This document shows positions 36,735 through 46,381 of a stretch of 64,000 nucleotides of DNA, piece by piece. Each line of letters begins with the position of its first letter. The stretch's first letter is position 1. The notes beneath the pieces were generated by a model. It saw only the letters and a list, made by a program, of their open reading frames with translations. It ran no database searches and was not told the DNA's origin. Where the stretch lies: contig NZ_PGTY01000003.1 of the NCBI RefSeq assembly GCF_002797915.1, positions 124,001 to 188,000 of the forward strand, given 5' to 3'. The DNA is from Yoonia maricola. GTDB lineage: Bacteria > Pseudomonadota > Alphaproteobacteria > Rhodobacterales > Rhodobacteraceae. Made by a program: the position numbers and the translations under genes.

Positions 36735-37343
36735 TTATGCGCGAGCAGCCTCTACAATCTTGATCGCCGCAGTAATGGCCTGTGCCGCAGACAAATCCGA
36801 GGTATCCAAGAGCGTCGCATCATCAGCAGGCACCAAAGGGGCGGCGTCGCGGTTGCGATCCCGCGCATCACGTTCTTTGACATCCGCCAGAACAGTTTCA
36901 AGGCTTACGTCCATACCCTTGCCCGCCAGTTCCTGAAACCGGCGCTTCGCCCGGCATTCTGCACTGGCCGTCACGAAGAGTTTCACATGGGCATCGGGGC
37001 AAATCACTGTCCCGATATCGCGGCCATCCAAAACGGCGCCAGCATCACGCGCCGCAAACCCCCGCTGAAAAGCGACCAAGGCTGCACGCACCTCGGCAAT
37101 CACTGCAACCTCACTGGCAGCCTGCGCCACCTGTGGCGTGCGCAAACTGTCATCTTCCAGATCAACCGGATCAAGCGACTGCGCCGCCGCAATCGGATCA
37201 GCCCCCGCAATCACCTTTGCGCCCACTGCCCGGTAAAGCAGCCCCGTATCCAGATGCGCAAAGCCAAAATGGGCCGCTACTGCCTTGGAAATTGTCCCCT
37301 TGCCTGCAGCGGCAGGGCCATCAATGGCGACGATAAAGCTCAT
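36735..37343 (-). CDS. cmk: Cytidylate kinase
   Basis: 202 residues. The P-loop [18 protein letters not shown] is at residues 6-23, [11 protein letters not shown] follows, then [21 protein letters not shown] and a lid with [12 protein letters not shown]. It phosphorylates CMP and dCMP. Its ATG overlaps the aroA stop (ATGA), the conserved aroA-cmk pair. Confidence 0.96.
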   Translation of the reverse strand: MSFIVAIDGPAAAGKGTISKAVAAHFGFAHLDTGLLYRAVGAKVIAGADPIAAAQSLDPVDLEDDSLRTPQVAQAASEVAVIAEVRAALVAFQRGFAARDAGAVLDGRDIGTVICPDAHVKLFVTASAECRAKRRFQELAGKGMDVSLETVLADVKERDARDRNRDAAPLVPADDATLLDTSDLSAAQAITAAIKIVEAARA

Positions 37344-38692
37344 CTATTGGTCCGCATGATTTGGGCACCCAAACCACCCATCAAATCCTCAAAGATCGGA
37401 AAAGACGTAGCAATTGGGCTGCCATCATCCACGCTCATCGGCCTTTGGGTGGCCATGCCCATCACCATGAACGCCATGGCAATACGGTGATCCAACTGAC
37501 TGGCCACAGTAACACCACCGGGCACATTGCCATGGCCCAACCCGGTGACCTTCCACCAATCGGGGCCTTCATCAACTGTCACACCCGCGGCGCGCAAGCC
37601 CTTGGCCATCGCATCAATGCGGTCACTTTCCTTGACGCGCAGTTCCTTGACGCCCTGCATATCGGTGACACCTTGCGCAAACGACGCCACAACCGACAGC
37701 ACAGGATATTCGTCAATCATGCTGGCTGCCCGCGCTGGCGGGACGGCAATGCCCTTCAGATCAGGTGAAAACCTGGCGCGCAGATCCGCAACAGGCTCGC
37801 CACCTTCTTCGCGCATATTTTCATAGACCAGATCTGCACCCATCTCTTGCAGCGTGGTAAAGAGACCAGCGCGCGTGGGGTTCAGCCCGATATTCGGCAC
37901 CAACACATCAGAACCAGGTGTGATAATGGCAGCACAGACCGGAAAGGCCGCAGAGGAAGGATCACGCGGAACAACAATGGTTTGCGGGGTCAGCTCTGGC
38001 TGGCCATCCAACGTGATGACACGGCCCTCATCCGTTTCCTCAACAGTCAGACAGGCGCCAAAGCCCTGTAACATGCGCTCGGTATGATCGCGGGTTGCCT
38101 CCTTCTCGATCACGACAGTCTGGCCTGGGGCATTCAAGCCCGCCAGCAACACAGCAGACTTCACCTGCGCCGATGGCACCGGAACAACATAGCGTACCGG
38201 CACCGGATCAGCGGCACCTATCAAAGTCATAGGCAAACGCCCACCCGCACGGCCAACGGCCTGCGTACCAAACAAGGCAAGCGGATCAGTCACCCGACCC
38301 ATCGGACGGCCATTAAGCGACGCATCGCCGGTAAAGGTCACTGAAATGGGTGCGGTCGCTACCGCCCCCATAATCAAACGCACACCAGTGCCAGAGTTGC
38401 CGCAATCAATCACCTGATCAGGCTCTGCAAAGCCGCCAACGCCGACGCCCTTCACACTCCATGCACCATCACCATGGTTGATGACGGTCGCGCCAAGCGC
38501 CTCCATCGCACGGCCCGTGTCCAATACATCTTCCCCCTCCAAAAGGCCGGTGATATGTGTCTCACCCACACACATGGCGCCGAGGATCAAGGACCGGTGG
38601 GAAATGGACTTGTCACCTGGTACATGGGCGGCACCGGTCAGCGGGCCACATGGGCGCGATGTCATGGGGATGGGTGTGCCGTGACCGGACAT
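37340..38692 (-). CDS. aroA: 3-phosphoshikimate 1-carboxyvinyltransferase (EPSP synthase, class II-like)
   Basis: 450 residues. [16 protein letters not shown] near residue 24, [31 protein letters not shown] and [14 protein letters not shown] are EPSP-synthase signatures; PMGRVTDPL and the length resemble class II enzymes of alphaproteobacteria. It joins shikimate 3-phosphate and phosphoenolpyruvate on the way to chorismate. Starts at [10 protein letters not shown]; an internal Met at residue 10 is an alternative start. Confidence 0.95.
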   Translation of the reverse strand: MSGHGTPIPMTSRPCGPLTGAAHVPGDKSISHRSLILGAMCVGETHITGLLEGEDVLDTGRAMEALGATVINHGDGAWSVKGVGVGGFAEPDQVIDCGNSGTGVRLIMGAVATAPISVTFTGDASLNGRPMGRVTDPLALFGTQAVGRAGGRLPMTLIGAADPVPVRYVVPVPSAQVKSAVLLAGLNAPGQTVVIEKEATRDHTERMLQGFGACLTVEETDEGRVITLDGQPELTPQTIVVPRDPSSAAFPVCAAIITPGSDVLVPNIGLNPTRAGLFTTLQEMGADLVYENMREEGGEPVADLRARFSPDLKGIAVPPARAASMIDEYPVLSVVASFAQGVTDMQGVKELRVKESDRIDAMAKGLRAAGVTVDEGPDWWKVTGLGHGNVPGGVTVASQLDHRIAMAFMVMGMATQRPMSVDDGSPIATSFPIFEDLMGGLGAQIMRTNR

Positions 38693-38770
38693 AGGACATT
38701 CCTTCTCAATTCAGACGGTTGATAGACCAGCACCAAGGCAGGGTCCATCGCTCAGCCCTTCATCTTGGTC

Positions 38771-38792
38771 AAAAAACTCCCCCCGGAGGGTC
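38771..38792 (-). terminator. Short intrinsic terminator after trmB
   Basis: On the minus strand CTCC, loop GGGG, GGAG, then six T residues (plus-strand A tract at 38771-38776). The stem is short but the T tract is good, and it starts about 10 bp after the trmB stop. Confidence 0.5.
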
Positions 38793-38798
38793 CCGCAC

Positions 38799-39512
38799 TC
38801 ACATCCGGCAGAAGGTCAGATAATGGGGCGTGCGGCCTTCACGCAGGGCCTTTTGCTCATAACGGGTGGACACCCAATCGTCCCAAGGGGTGCGCCAATC
38901 GTCAGGACCCTCGGCCAGCCAATCAAACCCATGTGCAGGCACCTGTTCCAACGTCTGGCGGACATAGTCCTTGATGTCCGTGGCGACCCGCAACTCGGCC
39001 CCCGGTTTCATCACACGATGTAGCGGCGCCAAATGCTCCGGCGTTACAAAGCGGCGGCGATGATGGCGCTTCTTGGGCCAGGGATCAGGGTAATTGAGAA
39101 AGACCTTAGAAATTGTTGCATCAGGCAAAACATCGAACAAATCGCGGACGTCGCCGGGGTGCACGCGCAGGTTATCAACATCCGCCTTGCGGATCTTCCC
39201 CAAAAGCATGGCCACGCCGTTGATGAAAGGCTCGCACCCGATAAGGCCAACATCGCGATAAGTCTCGGCCATATGGATCAGATGCTCGCCACCGCCAAAG
39301 CCTATCTCAAGCCATATTTCCCGCGCCCCAAAGGCACCCGTCAAATCAAGCGGCACGCGTTCAGGGTTCTCCTCCCAACTGATCCGGCCTGGCGACAAAG
39401 GGGCAAGGTCATTTTCAAGATAGTCGTGCTGGGATGCACGGATCGTCTTGCCTTTGAAGCGGCCGTAGAAATTGCGCCACGGCGCGCCGGAAGGATGGTT
39501 GGTCTTGCTCAT
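38799..39512 (-). CDS. trmB: tRNA (guanine-N7-)-methyltransferase
   Basis: 237 residues from ATG 39512 (MSKTNHPSGAPWRNFYGRF). LEIGFGGGEHLIHMAE is the SAM-binding motif and NYPDPWPKKRHHRRR the TrmB signature. It methylates G46 in the tRNA variable loop. The frame is open further upstream, but family members begin near this Met. Two tandem palindromes separate it from metK. Confidence 0.95.
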   Translation of the reverse strand: MSKTNHPSGAPWRNFYGRFKGKTIRASQHDYLENDLAPLSPGRISWEENPERVPLDLTGAFGAREIWLEIGFGGGEHLIHMAETYRDVGLIGCEPFINGVAMLLGKIRKADVDNLRVHPGDVRDLFDVLPDATISKVFLNYPDPWPKKRHHRRRFVTPEHLAPLHRVMKPGAELRVATDIKDYVRQTLEQVPAHGFDWLAEGPDDWRTPWDDWVSTRYEQKALREGRTPHYLTFCRM

Positions 39513-39550
39513 GGGCGCGGCCTTAACAAGTGCAACGGAACTACGCAATC

Positions 39551-39577
39551 AGGTGGGTGGGTCAAGACCCACCTTAC
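39551..39577. repeat. Dispersed intergenic palindrome, copy 2
   Basis: Arms GGTGGGTC (39556-39563) and GACCCACC (39566-39573), loop AA, with the outer TTAC foot kept only on the right (39574-39577). First of a tandem pair in the metK-trmB gap. Confidence 0.75.
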
Positions 39578-39602
39578 ATGTTACAACGCAACAGCGCGGA
39601 AA

Positions 39603-39630
39603 CGTAAGGTGGATCTTGATCCACCCCACG
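39603..39630. repeat. Dispersed intergenic palindrome, copy 3
   Basis: Arms GGTGGATC (39608-39615) and GATCCACC (39618-39625), loop TT, with GTAA foot on the left (39604-39607). It ends 3 bp before the metK stop codon, in a position suited to protect or terminate the metK transcript. Confidence 0.8.
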
Positions 39631-39632
39631 CG

Positions 39633-40814
39633 TCAGACAGCGCGCTTCAGCGCATCAACCAGATCAGTCCGCTCCCAGCTGAACCCGCCATCGGCATCAG
39701 GCGCACGGCCAAAGTGCCCATAAGCCGCTGTGCGTTCATAGATCGGCTTGTTCAGACCCAGATGCTCGCGAATACCGCGCGGCGTCAAATCCATCACATC
39801 CGCAATCGCACGCTCGATCGCCGCTGGTTCAACCTCGCCCGAGCCATGCGTATCCGCATAAATCGACAACGGCTTGGCCACACCAATCGCATAGCTCAGC
39901 TGGATCGTGCAGCGGTCCGCCATCCCGGCAGCCACGACATTCTTGGCCAGATAGCGCGATACATAAGCGGCAGAACGGTCCACCTTGGTCGGATCCTTAC
40001 CCGAAAAGGCACCGCCCCCATGCGGGGCAGCACCGCCATAGGTATCTACGATAATCTTGCGGCCTGTCAGCCCCGCATCCCCATCCGGGCCGCCAATCAC
40101 GAAAATGCCGGTGGGGTTCACCCACCATTCGGTCTGCGGCGTGATCAGGCCTTCAGGCAAGACCTCGCGAATGTAAGGTTCGACAATAGCGCGAATATCC
40201 GCGCTGGTCTGGCTCTCGTCACGGTGCTGGGTCGACAGCACGATGGATGTCACTTCAACCGGTTTGCCATTCTCATAGCGCAGTGAAACCTGGCTCTTGG
40301 CATCCGGGCGCAGGGTCGGCTCTTCCCCGGATTTGCGTACCTCTGCAAGGCGGCGCAGAATAGCATGAGCGTATTGAATTGGCGCCGGCATCAACTCTTT
40401 GGTTTCGGTCGTGGCATAGCCAAACATGATGCCCTGATCACCGGCACCCTCGTCCTTATCGGCAGCCGCATCGACGCCTTGGGCGATATGAGCAGACTGC
40501 TCATGCAGAAGGTTGGTGATCTCACAGGTCGCGTGATGAAATTTGTCCTGCTCGTACCCGATATCCTTGATGCAGGACCGCGCAATATCTTCAATCCGGC
40601 CCATGTAGTCTTTCAGTTTGGACTGATCAGACAGACCCACTTCGCCACCAATCACCACCCGGTTCGTTGTGGCAAAGGTCTCGCAAGCGACACGCGCTTC
40701 GGGTTCCTCGGTCAACAAAGCATCAAGAATCGAATCCGAAATACGGTCACAGACCTTATCAGGGTGACCCTCGGACACAGATTCCGAGGTGAAAATATAG
40801 TTATTACGCGCCAT
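39633..40814 (-). CDS. metK: S-adenosylmethionine synthetase
   Basis: 393 residues from ATG 40814 ([20 protein letters not shown]). [12 protein letters not shown] and [19 protein letters not shown] are the two PROSITE-type MetK signatures. It makes SAM from methionine and ATP. The start is controlled by the SAM/SAH riboswitch motif immediately upstream, whose 3' part contains the ribosome-binding GGAG. Confidence 0.97.
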   Translation of the reverse strand: MARNNYIFTSESVSEGHPDKVCDRISDSILDALLTEEPEARVACETFATTNRVVIGGEVGLSDQSKLKDYMGRIEDIARSCIKDIGYEQDKFHHATCEITNLLHEQSAHIAQGVDAAADKDEGAGDQGIMFGYATTETKELMPAPIQYAHAILRRLAEVRKSGEEPTLRPDAKSQVSLRYENGKPVEVTSIVLSTQHRDESQTSADIRAIVEPYIREVLPEGLITPQTEWWVNPTGIFVIGGPDGDAGLTGRKIIVDTYGGAAPHGGGAFSGKDPTKVDRSAAYVSRYLAKNVVAAGMADRCTIQLSYAIGVAKPLSIYADTHGSGEVEPAAIERAIADVMDLTPRGIREHLGLNKPIYERTAAYGHFGRAPDADGGFSWERTDLVDALKRAV

Positions 40815-40819
40815 GGGGA

Positions 40820-40866
40820 TGTGCTCCATTATAATTCCCTGCCACGTCAGGAAGCCGTTGTGACAG
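40820..40866 (-). ncRNA. SAM/SAH riboswitch in the metK leader
   Basis: Minus-strand leader from 40866: stem strand CTGTCAC, loop AACGGCTTCCTGAC, stem strand GTGGCAG (7 bp with one G-T pair), then an A+T-rich linker and AATGGAGCACAT ending just before the ATG. The loop ACGGCTTCCTG and downstream TGGAGCA match the SAM/SAH riboswitch core as I remember it, in which GGAG pairs with the loop CTTCC as a pseudoknot. Ligand binding would hide the ribosome-binding site, so high SAM lowers metK translation. The class is described from Rhodobacterales upstream of metK. Confidence 0.85.
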
Positions 40867-40902
40867 AATTGCGGACCCGCATAGGGTGTGGCCATGCGAA
40901 GG

Positions 40903-42402
40903 TCAATCGCTATCGCGTTTCCCATTGAAATAAGCCACAAAGGTTAACGAAAGTAGCAACACAATGATCGGCATATCGCCCCAAAGACTATAGGTTGTGG
41001 CTGGCGACACAGGCGGCAACGCCGCATCAACAGCGCCATCCACACCCAAAGGCAGTGAGGCCGTGATCCGCCCCCGCGCATCAATCATCGCGCTGATCCC
41101 GGTGTTGGCCACACGCACCATTGGCAGGCCTTGCTCAATCGCACGCAATCTGGCTTGGGCCAGATGCTGATGCGGCCCGGCGGCCTGTCCGAACCACGCG
41201 TCATTCGTGATCAGCAGCAGCAAGCGCGGACGGGTATCTCCATAGGCAATCTCTTCTGCAAAAATGCCCTCGTAACAAATCAACGGGACAGCCGGGCCAA
41301 CCCCCGGTATCTGCACCGGTCCTGGCGTAGTCCCCGGTGTAAATCCGGTTCCAAGGTTTCGCGCAAGGCCGCTGGCCCCTATCTGGCCCAACAACCGCGC
41401 ACCGGGGATGTATTCCCCAAAAGGCACCAGATGGCGCTTATCATAAAGGCTTTGCACTTGCCCGCCCGGCCCCATGACAACAAGGCTGTTATAGGCCCTC
41501 GCTTGCGCATCACGGCGCTGAATACCAAAGACCAAAGGGGTGCCGCGGGCGGCATCCGACAGTAGCGTCAAATCGTCTTCGATGTGGTTCAGCAGATAGG
41601 CGATGGATGTCTCAGGCCAGACGATCAAATCAGGGACATCACCCGCGCCACTGCGTTGCAAAAGCCGGTTGAGAAATATGTCGGAATAGGCCGGGTCCCA
41701 TTTTTGATGCTGCGGCGCATTGGGCTGAACCAGTCGGACCACAGGCAGGTCATCCGTCGGCTGGGGGACCGTACCGGGACGCATCACAAAGGAAAGTGCG
41801 ACAACCAAGCCAAGCGTGACCAGCCCAAGGATGCGCTCCGCACGGGCAAGCCCAGCGACGGCCAGACCACAGATCACCGTCAAAAGTGTCAGCAAGTGGG
41901 GACCGCCAAATGCAGCCACCTGCGCAAGCCCGGTTGTCACCCAAACATGACCAAGCAAGGCCCAGGGAAAGCCTGTCAGGATTAGCGACCGCAGGACTTC
42001 TGCCCCGACCAACAACAGCCCAAGCACACCAATACGGCCCGGCGACAGGCGTGACGCCAGCCATGCCGCCAATGCCCAGAACAGCGCCCCACCCGCCCCC
42101 ATCAACACCAAGGCGAAAGGGGCCATCCAGCCATGGCGCGCGATATCGACCAGAAAAGGTTCAACGATCCAGCGCAGGCTGAAAGCGAAATACCCAAAGC
42201 CGAACGCCCAGACATGCAAGACCGCCTGCCGCCCTGTCAGACTGCTGGGGTAGATGACAAAAAGCGCGCCCAGCGCCAGCACCGTCGCGGGCCACAGATC
42301 AAACGGGGCCTGCCCCAGCCCAGCCGCCGCACCCAACAGCGCAAGCAAAATCACCCGCACCCATACTGTACAGGCCGCAAACTGCGCCAACCTGTCAGCC
42401 AT
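40903..42402 (-). CDS. lnt: Apolipoprotein N-acyltransferase
   Basis: 499 residues. Several N-terminal transmembrane helices are followed by a nitrilase-type periplasmic domain with the catalytic triad visible: Glu in [11 protein letters not shown], Lys in [16 protein letters not shown] and Cys in [11 protein letters not shown]. Lnt adds the third acyl chain to lipoproteins such as the two encoded at 2.8-3.6 kb. It overlaps the corC-like gene by 8 bp, the usual ybeY-corC-lnt order. Confidence 0.95.
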   Translation of the reverse strand: MADRLAQFAACTVWVRVILLALLGAAAGLGQAPFDLWPATVLALGALFVIYPSSLTGRQAVLHVWAFGFGYFAFSLRWIVEPFLVDIARHGWMAPFALVLMGAGGALFWALAAWLASRLSPGRIGVLGLLLVGAEVLRSLILTGFPWALLGHVWVTTGLAQVAAFGGPHLLTLLTVICGLAVAGLARAERILGLVTLGLVVALSFVMRPGTVPQPTDDLPVVRLVQPNAPQHQKWDPAYSDIFLNRLLQRSGAGDVPDLIVWPETSIAYLLNHIEDDLTLLSDAARGTPLVFGIQRRDAQARAYNSLVVMGPGGQVQSLYDKRHLVPFGEYIPGARLLGQIGASGLARNLGTGFTPGTTPGPVQIPGVGPAVPLICYEGIFAEEIAYGDTRPRLLLLITNDAWFGQAAGPHQHLAQARLRAIEQGLPMVRVANTGISAMIDARGRITASLPLGVDGAVDAALPPVSPATTYSLWGDMPIIVLLLSLTFVAYFNGKRDSD

Positions 42403-43282
42403 TGCGCGCCGCAGCCAAGCGCACGCGCAAGCGCTTTACACGGCGAGGATCAGCATCGACGACCTCAAATTCGGGCCCATCGGGGTGCACAATCAGTTCG
42501 CCACGCACGGGTAAATGGCCAGCCAGCATCGTGACAAGACCACCCAGCGTGTCGATTTCCTCTTCGTCCACCTCTTTGGGGTCCGTTAGGGTCATCCCGA
42601 TCTCGGCCTCGAAATCATGCAAATCGGTGCGGGCTTGCGCCAGATAGCAGCCCGGTTTTTCCATGACCCAGCTTTTGGCCTCTTCAATGTCATGTTCGTC
42701 TTCAATCTCGCCCACGACCTGTTCGATGACATCTTCAATGGTGACCAACCCATCAGTGCCGCCATATTCATCAATCACGAGTGCCATGTGAATACGCTCT
42801 GCCTGCATCTTTTGCAGCAACACACCAAGAGGCATGGAGGGGGGGACATAGATCAAAGGGCGCACCATGGCGCGCAGGTCCATGGACGGGCTTTTGCCGT
42901 TAAACCCATGACGCAGCGCAAAATCCTTGAGGTTGGCAATACCAATCGGCGTATCCAGCGTACCATCATAGACAGGCAAGCGGGTCAGGCCACTGTCGCG
43001 AAAAACTTCAACCAACTCATCTTTGGTAATGGTGACAGGAACCGCCACGATATCGGGTTTGGGAACGGACACATCCTCAACCCGCATCCGGCGTAGATTA
43101 AGCATGCCCAGAACAGATCCCGCAGGTTTGATCGTGGGATCGGGCGCATCGTCATGCACCAAAGGTTCATCCGGTGGGCGGAATGCGCTGCGGAGGCGGG
43201 TCAAGAGCCCCGGTGAAGTCATCGTTTGATCCGACTGCGCGCTTTGCGCAGCGCTAGACGGTACGTCGCCAGTGTCGCCCAT
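42395..43282 (-). CDS. corC: CorC/HlyC-family CBS-domain protein
   Basis: 295 residues. Two CBS domains (MRVEDVSVPKPDIVAVPV through MPLGVLLQKMQAERIHMALVIDEYGG) are followed by a C-terminal transporter-associated CorC_HlyC domain (TLGGLVTMLAGHLPVRGE). It lacks the N-terminal DUF21 membrane domain, as does E. coli CorC. Implicated in Mg/Co efflux; nucleotide sensing by the CBS pair. Lies between ybeY and lnt. Confidence 0.92.
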   Translation of the reverse strand: MGDTGDVPSSAAQSAQSDQTMTSPGLLTRLRSAFRPPDEPLVHDDAPDPTIKPAGSVLGMLNLRRMRVEDVSVPKPDIVAVPVTITKDELVEVFRDSGLTRLPVYDGTLDTPIGIANLKDFALRHGFNGKSPSMDLRAMVRPLIYVPPSMPLGVLLQKMQAERIHMALVIDEYGGTDGLVTIEDVIEQVVGEIEDEHDIEEAKSWVMEKPGCYLAQARTDLHDFEAEIGMTLTDPKEVDEEEIDTLGGLVTMLAGHLPVRGELIVHPDGPEFEVVDADPRRVKRLRVRLAAARNG

Positions 43283-43315
43283 TTTGTCCTTACCTATGTG
43301 GGCCCAACGGCCCCG

Positions 43316-43804
43316 TTAAACCCTATATGGGTCAGGAATACCCAATTTGCCAAGTATCTCTGTCTCCAACCCCTCCATCAGGGTGGCGTCACGGTCACGT
43401 TCATGATCGAACCCAAGCAGATGAAGCGTGCCATGTACCAGCAGATGAAGCGTGTGATCACGCATCGGTCTGCCTGCTTCATCCGCCTCGCGTTTGCAGG
43501 TCTCATACGCGATAGCGATGTCACCAAGTTCCTGATCTGGTCCAACATTAGGCGGCAAAGGCATCTCACCATCGGCCACGGCGGCGCGTTCATCCGACGG
43601 CCAACTCAGCACATTGGTAGGCTGGGGTTTACCTCGGAAACCCTCGTTCAAAACGGCAATGCGGGCGTCATTGCAGGCAAGGAGGCTAATCTCAAAGACC
43701 GATGGTTCAATTCCCAATCGTTCCAACACAGCATCACTTGCAAGAACAGCCAAGGCGTCAATATCGCCCCAGCGTTTCTCTTCAACAATGCAGTCCACGG
43801 TCAC
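43316..43804 (-). CDS. ybeY: Endoribonuclease YbeY
   Basis: 162 residues. The zinc-binding motif HLLVHGTLHLLGFDHERD near the C-terminus and NVLSWPSDE in the middle identify YbeY, a metal-dependent RNase involved in 16S rRNA 3' processing and ribosome quality control. The start overlaps the phoH stop (ATGA). Confidence 0.96.
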   Translation of the reverse strand: MTVDCIVEEKRWGDIDALAVLASDAVLERLGIEPSVFEISLLACNDARIAVLNEGFRGKPQPTNVLSWPSDERAAVADGEMPLPPNVGPDQELGDIAIAYETCKREADEAGRPMRDHTLHLLVHGTLHLLGFDHERDRDATLMEGLETEILGKLGIPDPYRV

Positions 43805-44814
43805 TTGGGGTCGTCCGCCTCATAGGCTTCGATGATGGCTGCAACTAGGGGGTGGCGCACCACATCTTTGGAGGTGAAGTAGTTAAAGCTGATCTTGTCG
43901 ATGCTTTTCAGCAAACGCTCCGCATCCCACAGACCCGAATTCACACCGCGCGGCAGATCGATCTGCGTGCGGTCACCCGTAATCACCATACGGCTGCCTT
44001 CACCCAAGCGGGTCAGGAACATCTTCATCTGCATTGTTGTCGCGTTCTGCGCCTCATCCAGCACGACAAACGCGTTGGACAGGGTGCGGCCACGCATAAA
44101 GGCCAAAGGCGCAATCTCTATCACCTTTTCCTCGATCATCTTGGCCGATTGCTTGCCCGGCAGGAAATCATTCAGTGCATCATAAAGCGGCTGCATGTAA
44201 GGATCGACCTTGTCCTTCATATCGCCGGGCAGATAGCCCAGCTTCTCGCCCGCCTCGACCGCCGGACGGGACAGGATGATCTTGTCCACATGACCGCTGA
44301 TCAGCATATTCACGCCCACAGCGACGGCGAGATAGGTCTTACCCGTACCGGCAGGACCTATGCCAAAAGCCAGCTCATTGGCGAATAGCGATTTGACATA
44401 GGCCTTCTGCGCATCGGTGCGCGGCTCGATCAGCTTCTTGCGGGTCTTGATTTCGACCCGCTCCGTCTCACCCTTGAACAGCTCGATCTGGTCGCCATCG
44501 CGGGCAGGATCGAACATCGGCTCGGCACCCATACGCAATTCGCGGTCCAGATCACCGGGCTCCAGCGCACGCCCAGCCTCTAGACGGCTATAAAGCGCCT
44601 GCAACACCTGGGTCGCCTCGTGGCGTGCCTCGTCTTCGCCAATGACAGCCAATTGGTTGCCACGGCGCAAAATTTGTACGCCCAATCTGTCTTCGATGGT
44701 GGTCAGGTTGCGGTCATATTCACCGCAAAGGTCGATCAGCAAAAAGTTGTCCGGGAATTCCAACAGGGATTCAGTTGCAGCTTCAGCGGGTGGGGTCAGG
44801 GCACCAGTGGCCAA
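43801..44814 (-). CDS. phoH: PhoH-family ATPase
   Basis: 337 residues. Walker A GPAGTGKTYLAVAVG (about residues 153-167), Walker B VVLDEAQNATTMQMK and the STRPAVEAGEKLGYLPGD-type segment (here SRPAVEAGEKLGYLPGDM) are typical of the PhoH/YbeZ family, which partners YbeY in RNA metabolism. An N-terminal KH-like region (IEDRLGVQILRRGNQLAVIG) precedes the ATPase. Confidence 0.95.
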   Translation of the reverse strand: MATGALTPPAEAATESLLEFPDNFLLIDLCGEYDRNLTTIEDRLGVQILRRGNQLAVIGEDEARHEATQVLQALYSRLEAGRALEPGDLDRELRMGAEPMFDPARDGDQIELFKGETERVEIKTRKKLIEPRTDAQKAYVKSLFANELAFGIGPAGTGKTYLAVAVGVNMLISGHVDKIILSRPAVEAGEKLGYLPGDMKDKVDPYMQPLYDALNDFLPGKQSAKMIEEKVIEIAPLAFMRGRTLSNAFVVLDEAQNATTMQMKMFLTRLGEGSRMVITGDRTQIDLPRGVNSGLWDAERLLKSIDKISFNYFTSKDVVRHPLVAAIIEAYEADDPK

Positions 44815-44938
44815 TCAGCTCTCCTTTTCATCTATATATAGCTATCGTGGCAACTCTGACCGCAAGGCGCAAGGTGTGAGAGGCAATTGTCACCGGTTTG
44901 ACGCAGAATTCTTTTGAAAGTGCTTACAGAGGCGTCAG

Positions 44939-44964
44939 GTAAGGTGGATCATGATCCACCTTAC
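44939..44964. repeat. Dispersed intergenic palindrome, copy 4
   Basis: Perfect 26-bp palindrome, arm GTAAGGTGGATCA (44939-44951) followed directly by its complement. The right end contains the miaB stop codon (44961-44963, minus strand), so the element overlaps the 3' end of a gene. Confidence 0.92.
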
Positions 44965-46268
44965 AGCAATTCACCCTTCAGCGAATTCGGGCTGTCTTGC
45001 ACCACTTTCACCCGTCGCACCTGCCCGATGATATCTGCTGGCGCGTCCGCATAAACCGCATGCAGATACTCGGACTTACCAATCACCTGCCCCGGCTCCC
45101 GCCCTGCCTTTTCAAACAGAACTTTCACCTCGCGACCGACCATGGATGCTTGCGTCGCCTGTTGCTGCTCACGCAAAAGTGCCTGCAGGCGCTGTAGCCG
45201 CTCATTCATCACATCTTCGGGCAATTGCGGCTTCTCTGCCGCAGGGGTGCCGGGACGGGTGGAATACTTGAATGAATAAGCCTGCCCATAGTGCACATCG
45301 CGGACCAACTGCATGGTATCCTCAAAATCCTGATCAGTTTCGCCCGGAAAGCCCACGATAAAGTCACCCGACAACAGCAAATCCGGGCGCGCTGCGCGAA
45401 TACGTTCAATCAGGCGGAGATAGCTTTCGCCCGTGTGCTTGCGGTTCATCGCCTTGAGAATACGGTCCGATCCAGACTGAACCGGCAAGTGCAGGTAAGG
45501 CATTAGCTTGTCACAGGTGCCATGCGCGTCAATCAAGGCATCATCCATGTCGTTCGGGTGCGAGGTCGTGAAGCGAATACGCTCCAACCCATCCACCTTA
45601 TCCAAAGCCCAGATCAGCCCAGCCAGACCACCATCATGCCCGTGATAGGCATTTACGTTCTGCCCCAACAGCGTGATTTCCTTCACACCGCTTTCGACCA
45701 ACTCTTGCGCTTCACGAATGATCCGGTCCGCGGAGCGTGATACTTCGGCGCCACGCGTGTAAGGGACAACGCAGAAAGCGCAAAACTTGTCGCAGCCTTC
45801 CTGCACCGTCAGAAATGCCGTCGGCCCCCGCTTGGCCTTGGCCCGCGTTTTCAGCGTATCGAACTTATCGTCATCCGGGAAATCAGTGTCTAGCGCTTTG
45901 GCCCCGGTCTGGATCGCATCATCCATCGCAGGCAAGCGGTGATAGCTTTGGGGACCAACGACCAAATCGACCATCGGCTGGCGCTTGATGATCTCTTCAC
46001 CCTCAGCCTGCGCCACACAACCTGCCACACCGATCTTCAAATCAGGGTTGGCGGCCTTCAGCGCCTTGAAGCGGCCCAACTCCGAATAAACCTTCTCTGC
46101 CGCTTTTTCACGAATGTGGCAGGTGTTCAGCAGAATCATATCCGCATCATCCGGCGTCTGCGTCTCGACATAGCCCTTCCCGCCGAGCGCCTCTGCCATG
46201 CGTTCGCTGTCATAGACATTCATCTGACAGCCATAGGTCTTAATATAAAGCTTTTTTGGCGCGGACAT
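44961..46268 (-). CDS. miaB: tRNA-2-methylthio-N6-dimethylallyladenosine synthase
   Basis: 435 residues. N-terminal MTTase domain [16 protein letters not shown] and [20 protein letters not shown]; radical SAM motif [16 protein letters not shown] (about residues 155-170); C-terminal TRAM domain. It methylthiolates i6A37 of tRNAs using two iron-sulfur clusters. The stop codon lies inside palindrome copy 4. Canonical miaB-phoH-ybeY-corC-lnt cluster. Confidence 0.97.
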   Translation of the reverse strand: MSAPKKLYIKTYGCQMNVYDSERMAEALGGKGYVETQTPDDADMILLNTCHIREKAAEKVYSELGRFKALKAANPDLKIGVAGCVAQAEGEEIIKRQPMVDLVVGPQSYHRLPAMDDAIQTGAKALDTDFPDDDKFDTLKTRAKAKRGPTAFLTVQEGCDKFCAFCVVPYTRGAEVSRSADRIIREAQELVESGVKEITLLGQNVNAYHGHDGGLAGLIWALDKVDGLERIRFTTSHPNDMDDALIDAHGTCDKLMPYLHLPVQSGSDRILKAMNRKHTGESYLRLIERIRAARPDLLLSGDFIVGFPGETDQDFEDTMQLVRDVHYGQAYSFKYSTRPGTPAAEKPQLPEDVMNERLQRLQALLREQQQATQASMVGREVKVLFEKAGREPGQVIGKSEYLHAVYADAPADIIGQVRRVKVVQDSPNSLKGELL

Positions 46269-46381
46269 CGGACAGGCTCATGTGTTGGGATAACTCGCGC
46301 CTTCTAGCGACTTGGCGGAACGCTTGCAATGCGGCCCGATATCATTGATTTTGCGTGCGTTGTTCAATGATGCGAGCCTGA

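Noticed and set aside
39033..40286. 417-codon open frame opposite trmB and metK
   Set aside because: It spans two unmistakable genes and their gap on the other strand; its sequence resembles no family.
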